Source: Pantoea rwandensis
GTDB taxonomy: Bacteria > Pseudomonadota > Gammaproteobacteria > Enterobacterales > Enterobacteriaceae
Reading direction: 5' to 3'
Length of the DNA stretch: 60,706 nucleotides
Assembly: GCF_002095475.1 (NCBI RefSeq)
Contig: NZ_MLFR01000033.1
Location: 1-60,706, forward strand
Numbering within the stretch: the first letter of the stretch is position 1; each line of letters begins with the position of its first letter. The position numbers and the translations under genes are program-made. Of this stretch, positions 1 through 7,151 are shown piece after piece. The notes beneath the pieces are model-generated. The model was not told where the DNA came from. It saw only the letters and a list, made by a program, of their open reading frames with translations, and did no database searches.

Positions 1-99
1 CCCCACAAACCATTAGCCACAACCGACTGCCGGCCCTACAAACCACTAGCCACAATCGGCTCCCGACCCTACAAACTACTAGCCACAATCGGCCCCCGC
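1..99. repeat. Three tandem 33-bp units at the left edge
   Basis: Three contiguous 33-bp units (1-33, 34-66, 67-99) share the core ACAAACCA.TAGCCACAA followed by CGGC or CGAC, with a fourth degenerate start at 100. The first unit is at the window edge, so the array may continue to the left. Read on the minus strand, the second and third units carry the GTAGGG head that also starts the palindromes found elsewhere in this window. There are no variable spacers, so it is not a CRISPR. No coding potential is seen. Confidence 0.75.
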
Positions 100-122
100 C
101 CCTCAAAACATGCCGAGCCGTT

Positions 123-146
123 GTAGGGTCGCCATTAATGGCGACC
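123..146 (+). repeat. GTAG-headed REP-like palindrome
   Basis: A GTAG tetranucleotide leads into a perfect palindrome, GGTCGCCAT-TA-ATGGCGACC. GTAG followed by a palindrome is the signature of REP sequences handled by REP-associated tyrosine transposases. It lies just after the stop codon of the DUF4311 gene and could also form a hairpin at the end of that transcript. Confidence 0.7.
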
Positions 147-160
147 TGGTAACACAAAAA

Positions 161-808
161 TCAGAGCGAAATCGGGAACATCGCGCCCAACGCCATGGCA
201 CCGAGAATCGCACCACCGGTGATCGGTTTGTTCCAGAGATAGAACAGCAGCGCGCCAATCAGTGAACCGAGGCCAATGGGAATCGACGCGGCCATCGCAG
301 ACAAGATGATCAATGGGCCAAGGAAGCGACCAGAGGCATTACCTGCGCCCATCATCACGTCCGCACCGTAGGTGGAATCGCTTTGATTGATGGTGAATTT
401 ACGCGCCAGGATGATCAGATAGCCAATCGCTACCCCCACCACCAAGCCGGTGGCCAGTGATGCCGCGAAGTTGGCAACTGGGAATACAATGCCTGAACCC
501 AACAGCAGTGCAGGCACTCCCAGTCCTACACCGGTTTGAATCGCGCCACCAATATCGAGAATCCCGACCAGCGAACCTTCGATGATACGGGCGAACAGGA
601 AGCTGGCACCAAACGCCGCGACTGCGCCATACACGCCGGTTTCCATGCCGGAACGCAGCATGGATACGAATGCCACTTCGTTAAAGGCACCAATGCCGTA
701 CAGGTAGTACATGTGCGTACCGGCAAACACGCCAGATGACAGCAGGCCAACAAAGATCGGGAACGACCAGTCGGCATACCAGAACCCTTTGTTTTCAGTC
801 TCGTTCAT
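161..808 (-). CDS. DUF4311 family membrane protein (EF_0833/AHA_3914-like)
   Basis: A 215-residue, very hydrophobic, glycine- and alanine-rich protein with about five or six membrane segments (roughly residues 13-35, 55-75, 90-110, 113-135 and 160-215). I recognise it as the last member of a conserved cluster found in Enterococcus and Aeromonas (PRD protein, SFCGS protein, DUF4312, DUF4310, DUF4311). It starts 12 bp after the DUF4310 gene and is presumably co-transcribed with it. With DUF4310 it probably forms an inner-membrane complex, perhaps a transporter. The substrate is unknown. The family call is from memory of sequence style and gene order; the function is inference. Confidence 0.75.
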   Translation of the reverse strand: MNETENKGFWYADWSFPIFVGLLSSGVFAGTHMYYLYGIGAFNEVAFVSMLRSGMETGVYGAVAAFGASFLFARIIEGSLVGILDIGGAIQTGVGLGVPALLLGSGIVFPVANFAASLATGLVVGVAIGYLIILARKFTINQSDSTYGADVMMGAGNASGRFLGPLIILSAMAASIPIGLGSLIGALLFYLWNKPITGGAILGAMALGAMFPISL

Positions 809-820
809 TCTCGAGGCTCC

Positions 821-1597
821 TTATTTGCCGCTCAGGCTGTTGTGGATCATATCCAGCCAGCCCGGGATACCCAGTTGGAAGGATTGCAGCAGCTTCATAT
901 CGAAGCCACGGAAGAAACCGCTCAGTGCGAACAGCAGCACGATAGCGAACATCATCACTTTAGTGACCTTGTTCCAGCCGCTCTCTTCCACGCCTTTACC
1001 AATCAGGATACCCAGCACCAGACCCGGTACCGCGTTACCCATAATCAGCTGCGCCAGACCACCAAAGATGGTCGCCCAGAAACCGGATTTCTTACCCGCA
1101 TCAATCGCGGCCAGCCAGAAGATCACTGGCATGACGGTGTTAACCAGCAGGTTCGCCGCAGGGACCAGCACTTTCACAGCTGTCACCTGCAGCGCAGCAG
1201 GCACTGCAGAGGCGGTACTGTTGAGGAACGCCACCACAATCATGCCGATGATGCCGCAGGCAATGGCCATGCGTTTCGGGTTATGCAGGGTTTCCGCGAC
1301 GTTACGATTTTTTACCATCAACGCAGCCGCACCCCAGTTAGGCAGAATGCGGTGGTCAACGTCCTGTGTGAAGGAGCCTGCGGCTACAGACGATGCCCAA
1401 GCGTTAAAGAAGAAGCCAAGACCAAAGGAGAAGTGCGATGCAGGATCGCCTTCGCAGGAGTTCAGTTCACCCAAAGTACGAAACGCGCCCATACCTTGTG
1501 TGGTGGGTGCATGAAACATGCGCGCCGCGCCTGCCCCTACCCCAACACCAACCAATCCGCCAATGATCAACGACTTAAACAAAATGATTAAAAACAT
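821..1597 (-). CDS. DUF4310 family membrane protein (EF_0832/AHA_3913-like)
   Basis: About 258 residues from the ATG at 1597 (MFLIILFKSL...). The longer reading to 1660 runs back into the DUF4312 gene end and is unlikely. The N-terminus is a glycine-rich hydrophobic stretch (GGLVGVGVGAGAARMFHAP), followed by a soluble-looking segment near residues 30-75 and then several membrane segments. Glycine-rich helices are typical of solute carriers, but no known transporter signature is visible. It sits 25 bp after DUF4312 and 12 bp before DUF4311. It is likely the second membrane subunit of the same complex; the transport role is inferred. Confidence 0.75.
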   Translation of the reverse strand: MFLIILFKSLIIGGLVGVGVGAGAARMFHAPTTQGMGAFRTLGELNSCEGDPASHFSFGLGFFFNAWASSVAAGSFTQDVDHRILPNWGAAALMVKNRNVAETLHNPKRMAIACGIIGMIVVAFLNSTASAVPAALQVTAVKVLVPAANLLVNTVMPVIFWLAAIDAGKKSGFWATIFGGLAQLIMGNAVPGLVLGILIGKGVEESGWNKVTKVMMFAIVLLFALSGFFRGFDMKLLQSFQLGIPGWLDMIHNSLSGK

Positions 1598-1622
1598 GTT
1601 GTTGTACCTTTTGTTATCGTCT

Positions 1623-1922
1623 TTATTGAGTCGCTGTGAATTCCACCTTATCGGTATCAATCACGGTGACGCTGACGGTGATCTCCAGCTCAACGCTGTA
1701 ATTCCGCCGTTCGCGCGCCAGAAAGAAGAACAAGAACTTCTCTGTGCGCACGCTCTCCTGCGCGCGCAGCACCCGCACATCTATGGGTTCAATGCGCAAC
1801 AGAATCTTTTGACTGGTGCGCAGCACTTGCTGCTGCACCTTGCTCAGTGCATCGGCAAAGGCTTTTGCTTTGCTGTCGCCTTTGCCCTGCACCGTGACCT
1901 GAGTGTCATATTGCTGTTTCAT
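1623..1922 (-). CDS. DUF4312 family protein (EF_0831/AHA_3912-like)
   Basis: A 99-residue soluble protein with no signal peptide, predicted as a mixed alpha/beta fold. The N-terminal half has a lysine- and alanine-rich helix (residues 12-32). A hydrophobic run (EKFLFFFLARERR) lies near residue 64, and a beta-rich tail follows. It begins 2 bp after the SFCGS gene stop, so translation is probably coupled. It always travels with the SFCGS and DUF4310/4311 proteins in the cluster as I know it. No catalytic motif is visible and the function is unknown. Confidence 0.75.
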   Translation of the reverse strand: MKQQYDTQVTVQGKGDSKAKAFADALSKVQQQVLRTSQKILLRIEPIDVRVLRAQESVRTEKFLFFFLARERRNYSVELEITVSVTVIDTDKVEFTATQ

Positions 1923-1924
1923 AC

Positions 1925-2287
1925 TTAGCTGCCGTATTTTTTGTTCCAGGCCTGCACCAAGCGCTCACCCAGCTCTTCTTTATCCATAAAGCCGAAGCCC
2001 AATACGGTAGCGCCTTCGTTAATCGCGGTGACACCTTCGTCAATCGAACGCATACCGTGTTTAGCTTTGTAGCCGTACTTATTCTGCGCGGTGATGGCAC
2101 CTGCGCCGCCGCTGCCGCAGAAAGAGATGCCGAAGTCAGCGTTTTCCGCTTTCATCACATCGCCCAGCTTCATATCGGCTGCCACGCCCGGCACCACAAC
2201 GGCACGACCGCCGGCTTTCTCAATACCGGCTGCGACTTTCTGACCTTTACCCAGACGATCACCAATCACGACTGTCACCATGTTCAT
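1925..2287 (-). CDS. Glycine-rich SFCGS family protein (EF_0830/AHA_3911-like)
   Basis: A 120-residue protein with the signature ISFCGSGGAGAITAQNKYG near residues 54-72, which names the family. The opening VTVVIGDRLGKGQKVAAGIEKAGG looks like a Rossmann-type beta-loop-alpha unit. The single conserved cysteine in a glycine-rich loop recalls phosphocysteine loops of PTS IIB domains, but that is only an analogy. It follows the PRD gene by 11 bp and precedes DUF4312 by 2 bp. It is probably the cytoplasmic partner of the DUF4310/4311 membrane pair. The biochemical role is unknown. Confidence 0.8.
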   Translation of the reverse strand: MNMVTVVIGDRLGKGQKVAAGIEKAGGRAVVVPGVAADMKLGDVMKAENADFGISFCGSGGAGAITAQNKYGYKAKHGMRSIDEGVTAINEGATVLGFGFMDKEELGERLVQAWNKKYGS

Positions 2288-2298
2288 TTCCTCTCAAT

Positions 2299-2637
2299 TC
2301 ATGCTTCGTTAGATTTCGCCACTTCGATATGCACTGACAGCAGCCAGGCTTCTTCTTTTGGCAGATTGCCAAACAGATCCACCACCTGCTGGGCCAACGC
2401 CATGGTTTCTGGCGAGATATCTTCAAACAATTCGGCTTCCACATCCGGTAGCGCTTCACCCGTGAGGGAACGCGCTGCCATCGCCCGCACATGCGAGGCC
2501 AGCATCTGCTGCTGAACGGCGTTAGCTTCAATGTGGTGTGCGGTGTAAATCGCCGCAATCTGCTTCATCACGTTATCCGCCAGCGCCTGAATTGCTTCTG
2601 GCGTAACTGTTTTCAGCGGGACAGCTTCACTCCTCAC
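2299..2637 (-). CDS. Stand-alone PRD domain protein (EF_0829/AHA_3910-like)
   Basis: A 112-residue protein resembling a single PTS-regulation domain without an RNA- or DNA-binding domain. A GTG start at 2637 is favoured because GGAG lies seven bases upstream. PRD domains normally carry histidines phosphorylated by PTS proteins; here His33/34 (TAHHIEAN) and His47/His104 are candidates. It is the first gene of the five-gene operon, so it may sense PTS state for the membrane complex encoded downstream. That role is inference; the family assignment rests on sequence style and on the exact gene order. Confidence 0.7.
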   Translation of the reverse strand: MRSEAVPLKTVTPEAIQALADNVMKQIAAIYTAHHIEANAVQQQMLASHVRAMAARSLTGEALPDVEAELFEDISPETMALAQQVVDLFGNLPKEEAWLLSVHIEVAKSNEA

Positions 2638-2726
2638 CTTGTAACTCCTGTTAACTGCGGACCATTAGAGATAATTCGCGTTGAAAAGAAATTACGCTTT
2701 CCGTTAGCGCCTGTGGAGACGCATCT

Positions 2727-2746
2727 TTTCCACCTCGAAGTGGAAA
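2727..2746. promoter_or_regulatory. Palindrome upstream of the PRD-SFCGS operon
   Basis: TTTCCAC-N6-GTGGAAA is a perfect 7-bp-arm inverted repeat about 90 bp upstream of the PRD start codon, in the gap before cybC. It has the size of a regulator operator. No regulator of this operon is encoded in the window and no strong sigma-70 or sigma-54 promoter could be placed with it. Confidence 0.4.
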
Positions 2747-2861
2747 TCCCACGGCTGAGTGTGCGCCAGATCGCAGTACGCACGAACTGTGCGAAACAGG
2801 TCACAAAATGCAGAGATGTAATGGTTTTAGGCAGAATGAGCGTTGAAATAAGCGGGCTTGA

Positions 2862-2893
2862 TGAGAGAAATAAGGCCAGCAGGGGTGCTGGCC
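2862..2893 (-). terminator. Rho-independent terminator of cybC
   Basis: GGCCAGCA / TGCTGGCC stem directly after the cybC stop codon. On the minus strand it is followed by a T-rich tract (TTATTTCTC). Confidence 0.7.
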
Positions 2894-2900
2894 TGGGTTA

Positions 2901-3287
2901 TCAGCGGAATTTCTTATGGTTGGCGTTACGGATATCTTCCAACTTCTTCGCTTCAGTTTTGGCTTCGTCCAGTTTATTGGCTTTCGCCAGTTGGTCGACG
3001 ACATCAATCTGCGCAATCAGAGAATCAAGACCGGCGTGATAATCCTTAATCTGGGCACTGTCGGCAGCTTGACCTTCCAGTTTTTCCGGCGTGGACTTTT
3101 TAGCATCCTCCGCCGCCTGGCGCATCTTGCCGAGCGCGGTTTGCATCTCCTGAGCATCAGAGGTTTTCTTCACCACGCTCAGGCCATCTTTCAGGGTATC
3201 CATATCTTTCTCCAGGTCAGCGGCAAAAACGCTAGCCGAGGAGAACAACAGCGAGAGAGACAACATTGCAATCAAATGCTTACGCAT
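2901..3287 (-). CDS. cybC: Soluble periplasmic cytochrome b562
   Basis: A 128-residue electron-transfer protein. Residues 1-22 form a signal peptide ending SVFA, so the mature protein starts ADLEKDM. Mature Met7 and His102 (in NANHKKFR) match the two axial haem ligands of E. coli cytochrome b562, and there is no CXXCH motif, as expected for b-type haem held non-covalently in a four-helix bundle. Its place next to pmbA is as in E. coli, but nrdDG does not follow. Its physiological partner is unknown. An ERIC element occupies its upstream region. Confidence 0.95.
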   Translation of the reverse strand: MRKHLIAMLSLSLLFSSASVFAADLEKDMDTLKDGLSVVKKTSDAQEMQTALGKMRQAAEDAKKSTPEKLEGQAADSAQIKDYHAGLDSLIAQIDVVDQLAKANKLDEAKTEAKKLEDIRNANHKKFR

Positions 3288-3310
3288 AAATATTCCTTAT
3301 TTCCCATCAT

Positions 3311-3420
3311 ACTTCAGGTTCCAGGCGCGTTGGCTACGCTCGCTCACCTCAGTCACTTACTGATCTAAGTATCTGGGGCTTCACTCGCTTGCCGCCCTTC
3401 TGCAACGCGAAATATTTAGG
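3311..3420. repeat. ERIC element between pmbA and cybC
   Basis: Contains the ERIC core CGCTCACCTCAGTCACTTAC followed by TCTAAGTATCTGGGGCTTCAC, matching the binding regions of the classical ERIC2 and ERIC1R primers with few changes. The length, about 110-120 bp, fits an ERIC/IRU. It lies in the cybC upstream region and could be co-transcribed as a hairpin. Confidence 0.85.
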
Positions 3421-3436
3421 GGTATTATTGTCGGGC

Positions 3437-3466
3437 AAAAAAAAAAGCAGCCACGTGGGCTGCTTT
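3437..3466 (-). terminator. Rho-independent terminator of pmbA
   Basis: GCAGCC-N5-GGCTGC stem with a run of ten A on the plus strand, read as a T-run after the hairpin on the minus strand. It lies 15 bp past the pmbA stop. Confidence 0.85.
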
Positions 3467-3480
3467 CAGGAAGCGATGTT

Positions 3481-4821
3481 TTATTGTCCGGCGATTTTCA
3501 TCTCCGGCAGCAGCACCGACCCGCATTGTATATTGCTGCGCGTTTCAATGTCGTTACCGAGAGTTACCATATTGAGCCACATATCCTTGAGGTTGCCCGC
3601 AATTGTGATCTCACTCACAGGATATTGGATTTCACCGTTTTCAACCCAGAATCCTGATGCACCGCGCGAGTAGTCACCGGTCATGGCGCTCACGCTGGAG
3701 CCCATCATTTCCGTCACCACTAAACCACGGCCCATCTGTTTCAGCAGATCTTCAAAACTGTGACCCTGGCCCGCAATGCGCCAGTTGTGAATGCCGCCTG
3801 CATGGCCGGTGCTTTGCAGGCCCAGCTTGCGCGCCGAATAGCTGGTCAGCAGCCAGTTTTGCAGCACGCCATCTTTGATGATGTCACGTGCCTGGGTACG
3901 CACACCTTCACTGTCAAACGGCGTAGAAGCCAACCCTTTCAGCAGGTGCGGCTTCTCTTCAATGGTCAGCCACTCTGGCAGAATCTGTTTGCCGAGGGAA
4001 TCCAGCAGGAAGGTGGCTTTGCGATAGACACTGCCGCCGCTGATCATGCCCACCAGATGGCCAAACAGACCCGTCGCCACTTCCGGTGCGAAGATCACCG
4101 GCGCTTTCATGGTCGGCAGCTTACGCGGCGCTAAACGCGACAACACGCGACGTGCGCACTCTTGTCCGACCCATTCGGCGCTTTGCAGCTCGTCGATTGA
4201 ACGCCCAATGGTGTAGGCATAATCACGCTCCATGTTGCCATCTTGCTCGGCAATCACGCAGCTGGAGAGTGAATGGCGGCTGGAGCAGTAGCTCTGCAGC
4301 ATGCCGTGGCTGTTACCGAAAACTTTGATACCTACATGGCTGTTGAAGCTGCCGCCTTCGGTGTTAGTAATGCGTTTATCAGCCTGCAGTGACGCTTGCT
4401 CCGCTTTTGCGGCCAGTTCGATAGCGCGATCGGCATCGATCTCCCACGGGTGGTAGAGATCGAGGTCCGGTGCCTCAAAGGCCAGCAGATCGGGATCGGC
4501 GGGTGCACCAAAAGGATCGACCGAGGTATAGCGCGCGATGTCGATCGCCGCCTGCACGGTGCGTTTAATCGCATCCGGGCTAAGATCGGTAGAGGAAGCA
4601 CTGCCTTTGCGGTTTTGATGATAGACGGTGATGCCAAGCGCACCATCGCTGTTGAATTCGACGTTTTCGACTTCGCCGTAACGGGTGCTGACGCCGATGC
4701 CGGTGGTTTTGGTCACCGCCACTTCTGCACCATCGGTGCTGGCTTTCGCCAGTTCCAGCGCCTGTGCGACAGCCTGTTCTAACACTTTACGTTGTTCTGC
4801 AACCTGAGTAGATACGTTCAT
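3481..4821 (-). CDS. pmbA: TldE/PmbA subunit of the TldD-TldE protease
   Basis: A 446-residue cytosolic protein with the length and N-terminal sequence of PmbA (TldE). With TldD it forms the heterodimeric metalloprotease that matures microcin B17-type peptides and degrades the CcdA antitoxin. The zinc ligands (HEXXXH) belong to TldD, and none is seen here, as expected for TldE. The C-terminal part (residues 250-446) is the usual beta-rich domain. It is transcribed away from darP, as in E. coli. tldD itself is not in the window. Confidence 0.93.
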   Translation of the reverse strand: MNVSTQVAEQRKVLEQAVAQALELAKASTDGAEVAVTKTTGIGVSTRYGEVENVEFNSDGALGITVYHQNRKGSASSTDLSPDAIKRTVQAAIDIARYTSVDPFGAPADPDLLAFEAPDLDLYHPWEIDADRAIELAAKAEQASLQADKRITNTEGGSFNSHVGIKVFGNSHGMLQSYCSSRHSLSSCVIAEQDGNMERDYAYTIGRSIDELQSAEWVGQECARRVLSRLAPRKLPTMKAPVIFAPEVATGLFGHLVGMISGGSVYRKATFLLDSLGKQILPEWLTIEEKPHLLKGLASTPFDSEGVRTQARDIIKDGVLQNWLLTSYSARKLGLQSTGHAGGIHNWRIAGQGHSFEDLLKQMGRGLVVTEMMGSSVSAMTGDYSRGASGFWVENGEIQYPVSEITIAGNLKDMWLNMVTLGNDIETRSNIQCGSVLLPEMKIAGQ

Positions 4822-4937
4822 CGACCTGCCGTCTAATCTTAAGTATGAATTTATTGAGTCTATCAGACTCAGAGAACAATTTCGCAGTCGCCCGATAAAC
4901 TGGTAGGATTAGCCTCTTTTTTTTAGGGAGCCAAGAG

Positions 4938-5486
4938 ATGACCAAGCAGCCCGATGACTGGCTCGACGATGTGCCGGATAATCAAAACGAAGAAGATGAA
5001 GACGAAGAGATTATCTGGGTCAGCAAAAGCGAAATTAAACGCGATGCCGAAGAGCTGAAACGCCTCGGTGCCGAGTTAGTTGAACTAGGGAAAAATTCCC
5101 TCGACAAGATTCCACTCGACGAAGATCTGCGTGCCGCCATTGAGCTGGCACAGCGTATTAAGAAGGAAGGTCGTCGTCGTCAGATGCAGCTGATCGGTAA
5201 GATGTTGCGTTCGCGCGATGAAGATCCGATCCGTCAGGCACTGGATAAGCTGAAGAACCGTCACAACCAGCAGGTTGCGCTGTTCCACAAACTCGAGCAA
5301 TTGCGCGATCGCTTGATTGAGAAAGGTGATGACGTCATAGCAGAAGTGATTAACCTTTATCCTGAAGCCGATCGTCAGCAGCTGCGCAGCATGATCCGCA
5401 ATGCGCAGAAAGAGAAAGCCGCGAATAAACCGGCGAAATCAGCGCGCGTGATTTTCCAGTATCTGCGCGAGCTGGCAGAAGCGTAA
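4938..5486 (+). CDS. darP: Dual-action ribosomal maturation protein DarP (YjgA)
   Basis: A 182-residue protein with a very acidic N-terminus (residues 5-25, DDWLDDVPDNQNEEDEDEE) followed by a basic, helical body. This matches YjgA/DarP, which binds late 50S precursors and helps fold the peptidyl-transferase centre. A clear AGGGAG lies nine bases before the ATG. It is divergent from pmbA across a 116-bp gap, the same arrangement as in E. coli. The REP-like palindromes that follow separate it from mpl. Confidence 0.93.
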   Translation: MTKQPDDWLDDVPDNQNEEDEDEEIIWVSKSEIKRDAEELKRLGAELVELGKNSLDKIPLDEDLRAAIELAQRIKKEGRRRQMQLIGKMLRSRDEDPIRQALDKLKNRHNQQVALFHKLEQLRDRLIEKGDDVIAEVINLYPEADRQQLRSMIRNAQKEKAANKPAKSARVIFQYLRELAEA

Positions 5487-5492
5487 TATACT

Positions 5493-5514
5493 GTAGCGGC
5501 GCGATTTATCGCGC
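5493..5514 (+). repeat. GTAG-headed REP-like palindrome
   Basis: GTAG, then CG and the palindrome GCGCGAT-TT-ATCGCGC, immediately after the darP stop codon. Confidence 0.6.
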
Positions 5515-5550
5515 ATTCTGAAGCAGCAGAGTGGCTGACAGATGCGCAAT

Positions 5551-5574
5551 AAAAAGGTCGCCATCATGACGACC
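5551..5574 (-). terminator. REP-like hairpin acting as mpl terminator
   Basis: On the minus strand GGTCGTCATGATGGCGACC is followed by TTTTTATT. It has the same stem sequence as the GTAG palindromes of this window but no GTAG head here. Its T-run makes it a plausible terminator for mpl. Confidence 0.6.
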
Positions 5575-5596
5575 CTGCAGTGAAATTGCGCGGTTT

Positions 5597-5623
5597 GTAG
5601 GTGGCCATTCACTGATGGCCACC
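5597..5623 (+). repeat. GTAG-headed REP-like palindrome
   Basis: GTAG followed by GGTGGCCAT-N6-ATGGCCACC (the last G of GTAG is shared), lying just beyond the mpl stop codon. Confidence 0.65.
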
Positions 5624-5629
5624 GCCTCA

Positions 5630-6985
5630 TTACCGGCCCAGTCGCTCCAGCAGTTTCTGGTGAATCCCACCAAACCCACCATTACTCATCACCAGGATTG
5701 AATCACCTGGCTGAGCTTCTTTCGCCACCATTTCTACCAGCGTATCAATATCCGCGCTCCACAGTGCCGGCTGGATACAGGCTTCCGCAACATCAGAAAC
5801 CTGCCACGGGATGTGGTGTGGTTGGAACAGGAACACTTTATCCGCCCGGCCCAATGACGGTGCCAGATCGTTTTTGCTGACACCCATTTTCATGGTGTTG
5901 GAACGGGGTTCTAGCACCGCTAAAATACGCGCGGTTCCGCCCACTTTACTGCGCAACGCCGCCAGCGTCGCGTGGATGGCGGTGGGGTGATGGGCAAAAT
6001 CGTCATAGACCTTGACGCCATTAACATCACCACGCAATTCCAGACGACGACGCGCATTGATGAAGCTGCTCAGCGCTTCACCTGCATCCACCGGTTTCAC
6101 GCCCACATGACGCGCCGCGGCAATCGCCATCAGCCCGTTGTGCATGTTGTGTTCACCCACCAGCGCCCAGTTCACTTCCCCGACTTTTTCACCGTCGAGC
6201 CAGATTTCCCAATGCGATGAGTCCGGCGTGAGCTTTTTCGCCTGCCAATGCCCGTTGTCGCCGACAGTTTCCTGCTCGCTCCAGCATCCCATCGCCATCA
6301 CCTGCTTGAGATTGTGATCGTGCTCCGGCAGCAGGATCTTGCCCTGGCCGGGTACGATGCGGATCAGGTGATGGAACTGTTTCTGGATCGCACGGAGATC
6401 GTCGAAGATATCGGCATGATCGAATTCGAGGTTGTTGAGGATCAGGGTACGCGGGCAGTAATGGACAAATTTCGAGCGTTTGTCGAAGAAGGCGCTGTCA
6501 TACTCATCCGCCTCAATGACGAAGAATGGACTTTTTCCTAATTTTGCCGAAACTTCGAAGTTTCCTGGCACCCCACCGATGATGAAGCCCGGCTCAAGGC
6601 CACAGGCCTCCAGAATCCACGCTGCCATGCCTGCGGTGGTGGTTTTGCCGTGCGTTCCCGCTACCGCCAGTACCCAGCGGTCACGTAAAACAAAATCATG
6701 CAGCCATTGTGGGCCAGACAGATAAGGAATGTTGCGTTCCAGTACCGCTTCCACACAAGGATTGCCGCGTGTCATGGCGTTGCCGATAATCACCAGGTCC
6801 GGTTGAGGATCAAGCTGACTGGCATCATAACCTTCTGTTAATTCAATGCCTTGCTGCTCCAGCAACGTGCTCATCGGCGGGTAGACATTGGCGTCCGAGC
6901 CGGTCACTTCGTGTCCCAGCGAGCGGGCCAGCATTGCCAGTCCGCCCATGAAAGTGCCACAAATCCCAAGGATGTGAATACGCAT
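5630..6985 (-). CDS. mpl: UDP-MurNAc:L-Ala-gamma-D-Glu-meso-DAP ligase
   Basis: A 451-residue Mur-ligase-family enzyme of peptidoglycan recycling. It joins the recovered tripeptide L-Ala-gamma-D-Glu-meso-DAP to UDP-N-acetylmuramate in the cytosol. The start MRIHILGICGTFMGG matches E. coli Mpl; an in-frame ATG 12 bp upstream (6997) is less likely, since GGA stands seven bases before the chosen ATG. The ATP-binding loop GTHGKTTT is at residues 110-117 and the Mur-ligase YDDFAHHPT motif is present near residue 330. It is divergent from fbp, as in E. coli. Confidence 0.96.
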   Translation of the reverse strand: MRIHILGICGTFMGGLAMLARSLGHEVTGSDANVYPPMSTLLEQQGIELTEGYDASQLDPQPDLVIIGNAMTRGNPCVEAVLERNIPYLSGPQWLHDFVLRDRWVLAVAGTHGKTTTAGMAAWILEACGLEPGFIIGGVPGNFEVSAKLGKSPFFVIEADEYDSAFFDKRSKFVHYCPRTLILNNLEFDHADIFDDLRAIQKQFHHLIRIVPGQGKILLPEHDHNLKQVMAMGCWSEQETVGDNGHWQAKKLTPDSSHWEIWLDGEKVGEVNWALVGEHNMHNGLMAIAAARHVGVKPVDAGEALSSFINARRRLELRGDVNGVKVYDDFAHHPTAIHATLAALRSKVGGTARILAVLEPRSNTMKMGVSKNDLAPSLGRADKVFLFQPHHIPWQVSDVAEACIQPALWSADIDTLVEMVAKEAQPGDSILVMSNGGFGGIHQKLLERLGR

Positions 6986-7151
6986 AAAGAGATCCATTAC
7001 TCAAAAGTTCGGCGCACAGTGTAACCCCGAGCAGAGTGGGAAGAAACGGATTAGGACTATGGTTTTTAAAGTTCAATCGGCTAAACTGCGTTCATACGTT
7101 GGTAGCGTGTTATAGCTGCTACCACTCCATCGTAGATTCAGGGAATGTGTT

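Noticed and set aside
711..1591. Long plus-strand open frames opposite DUF4311/DUF4310
   Set aside because: They are antisense to well-supported genes, have low-complexity translations, no ribosome binding sites and no family resemblance.
2789..2806. TGTGC...TCACA as a CRP site upstream of the PRD operon
   Set aside because: The half-sites are eight bases apart; CRP needs six.
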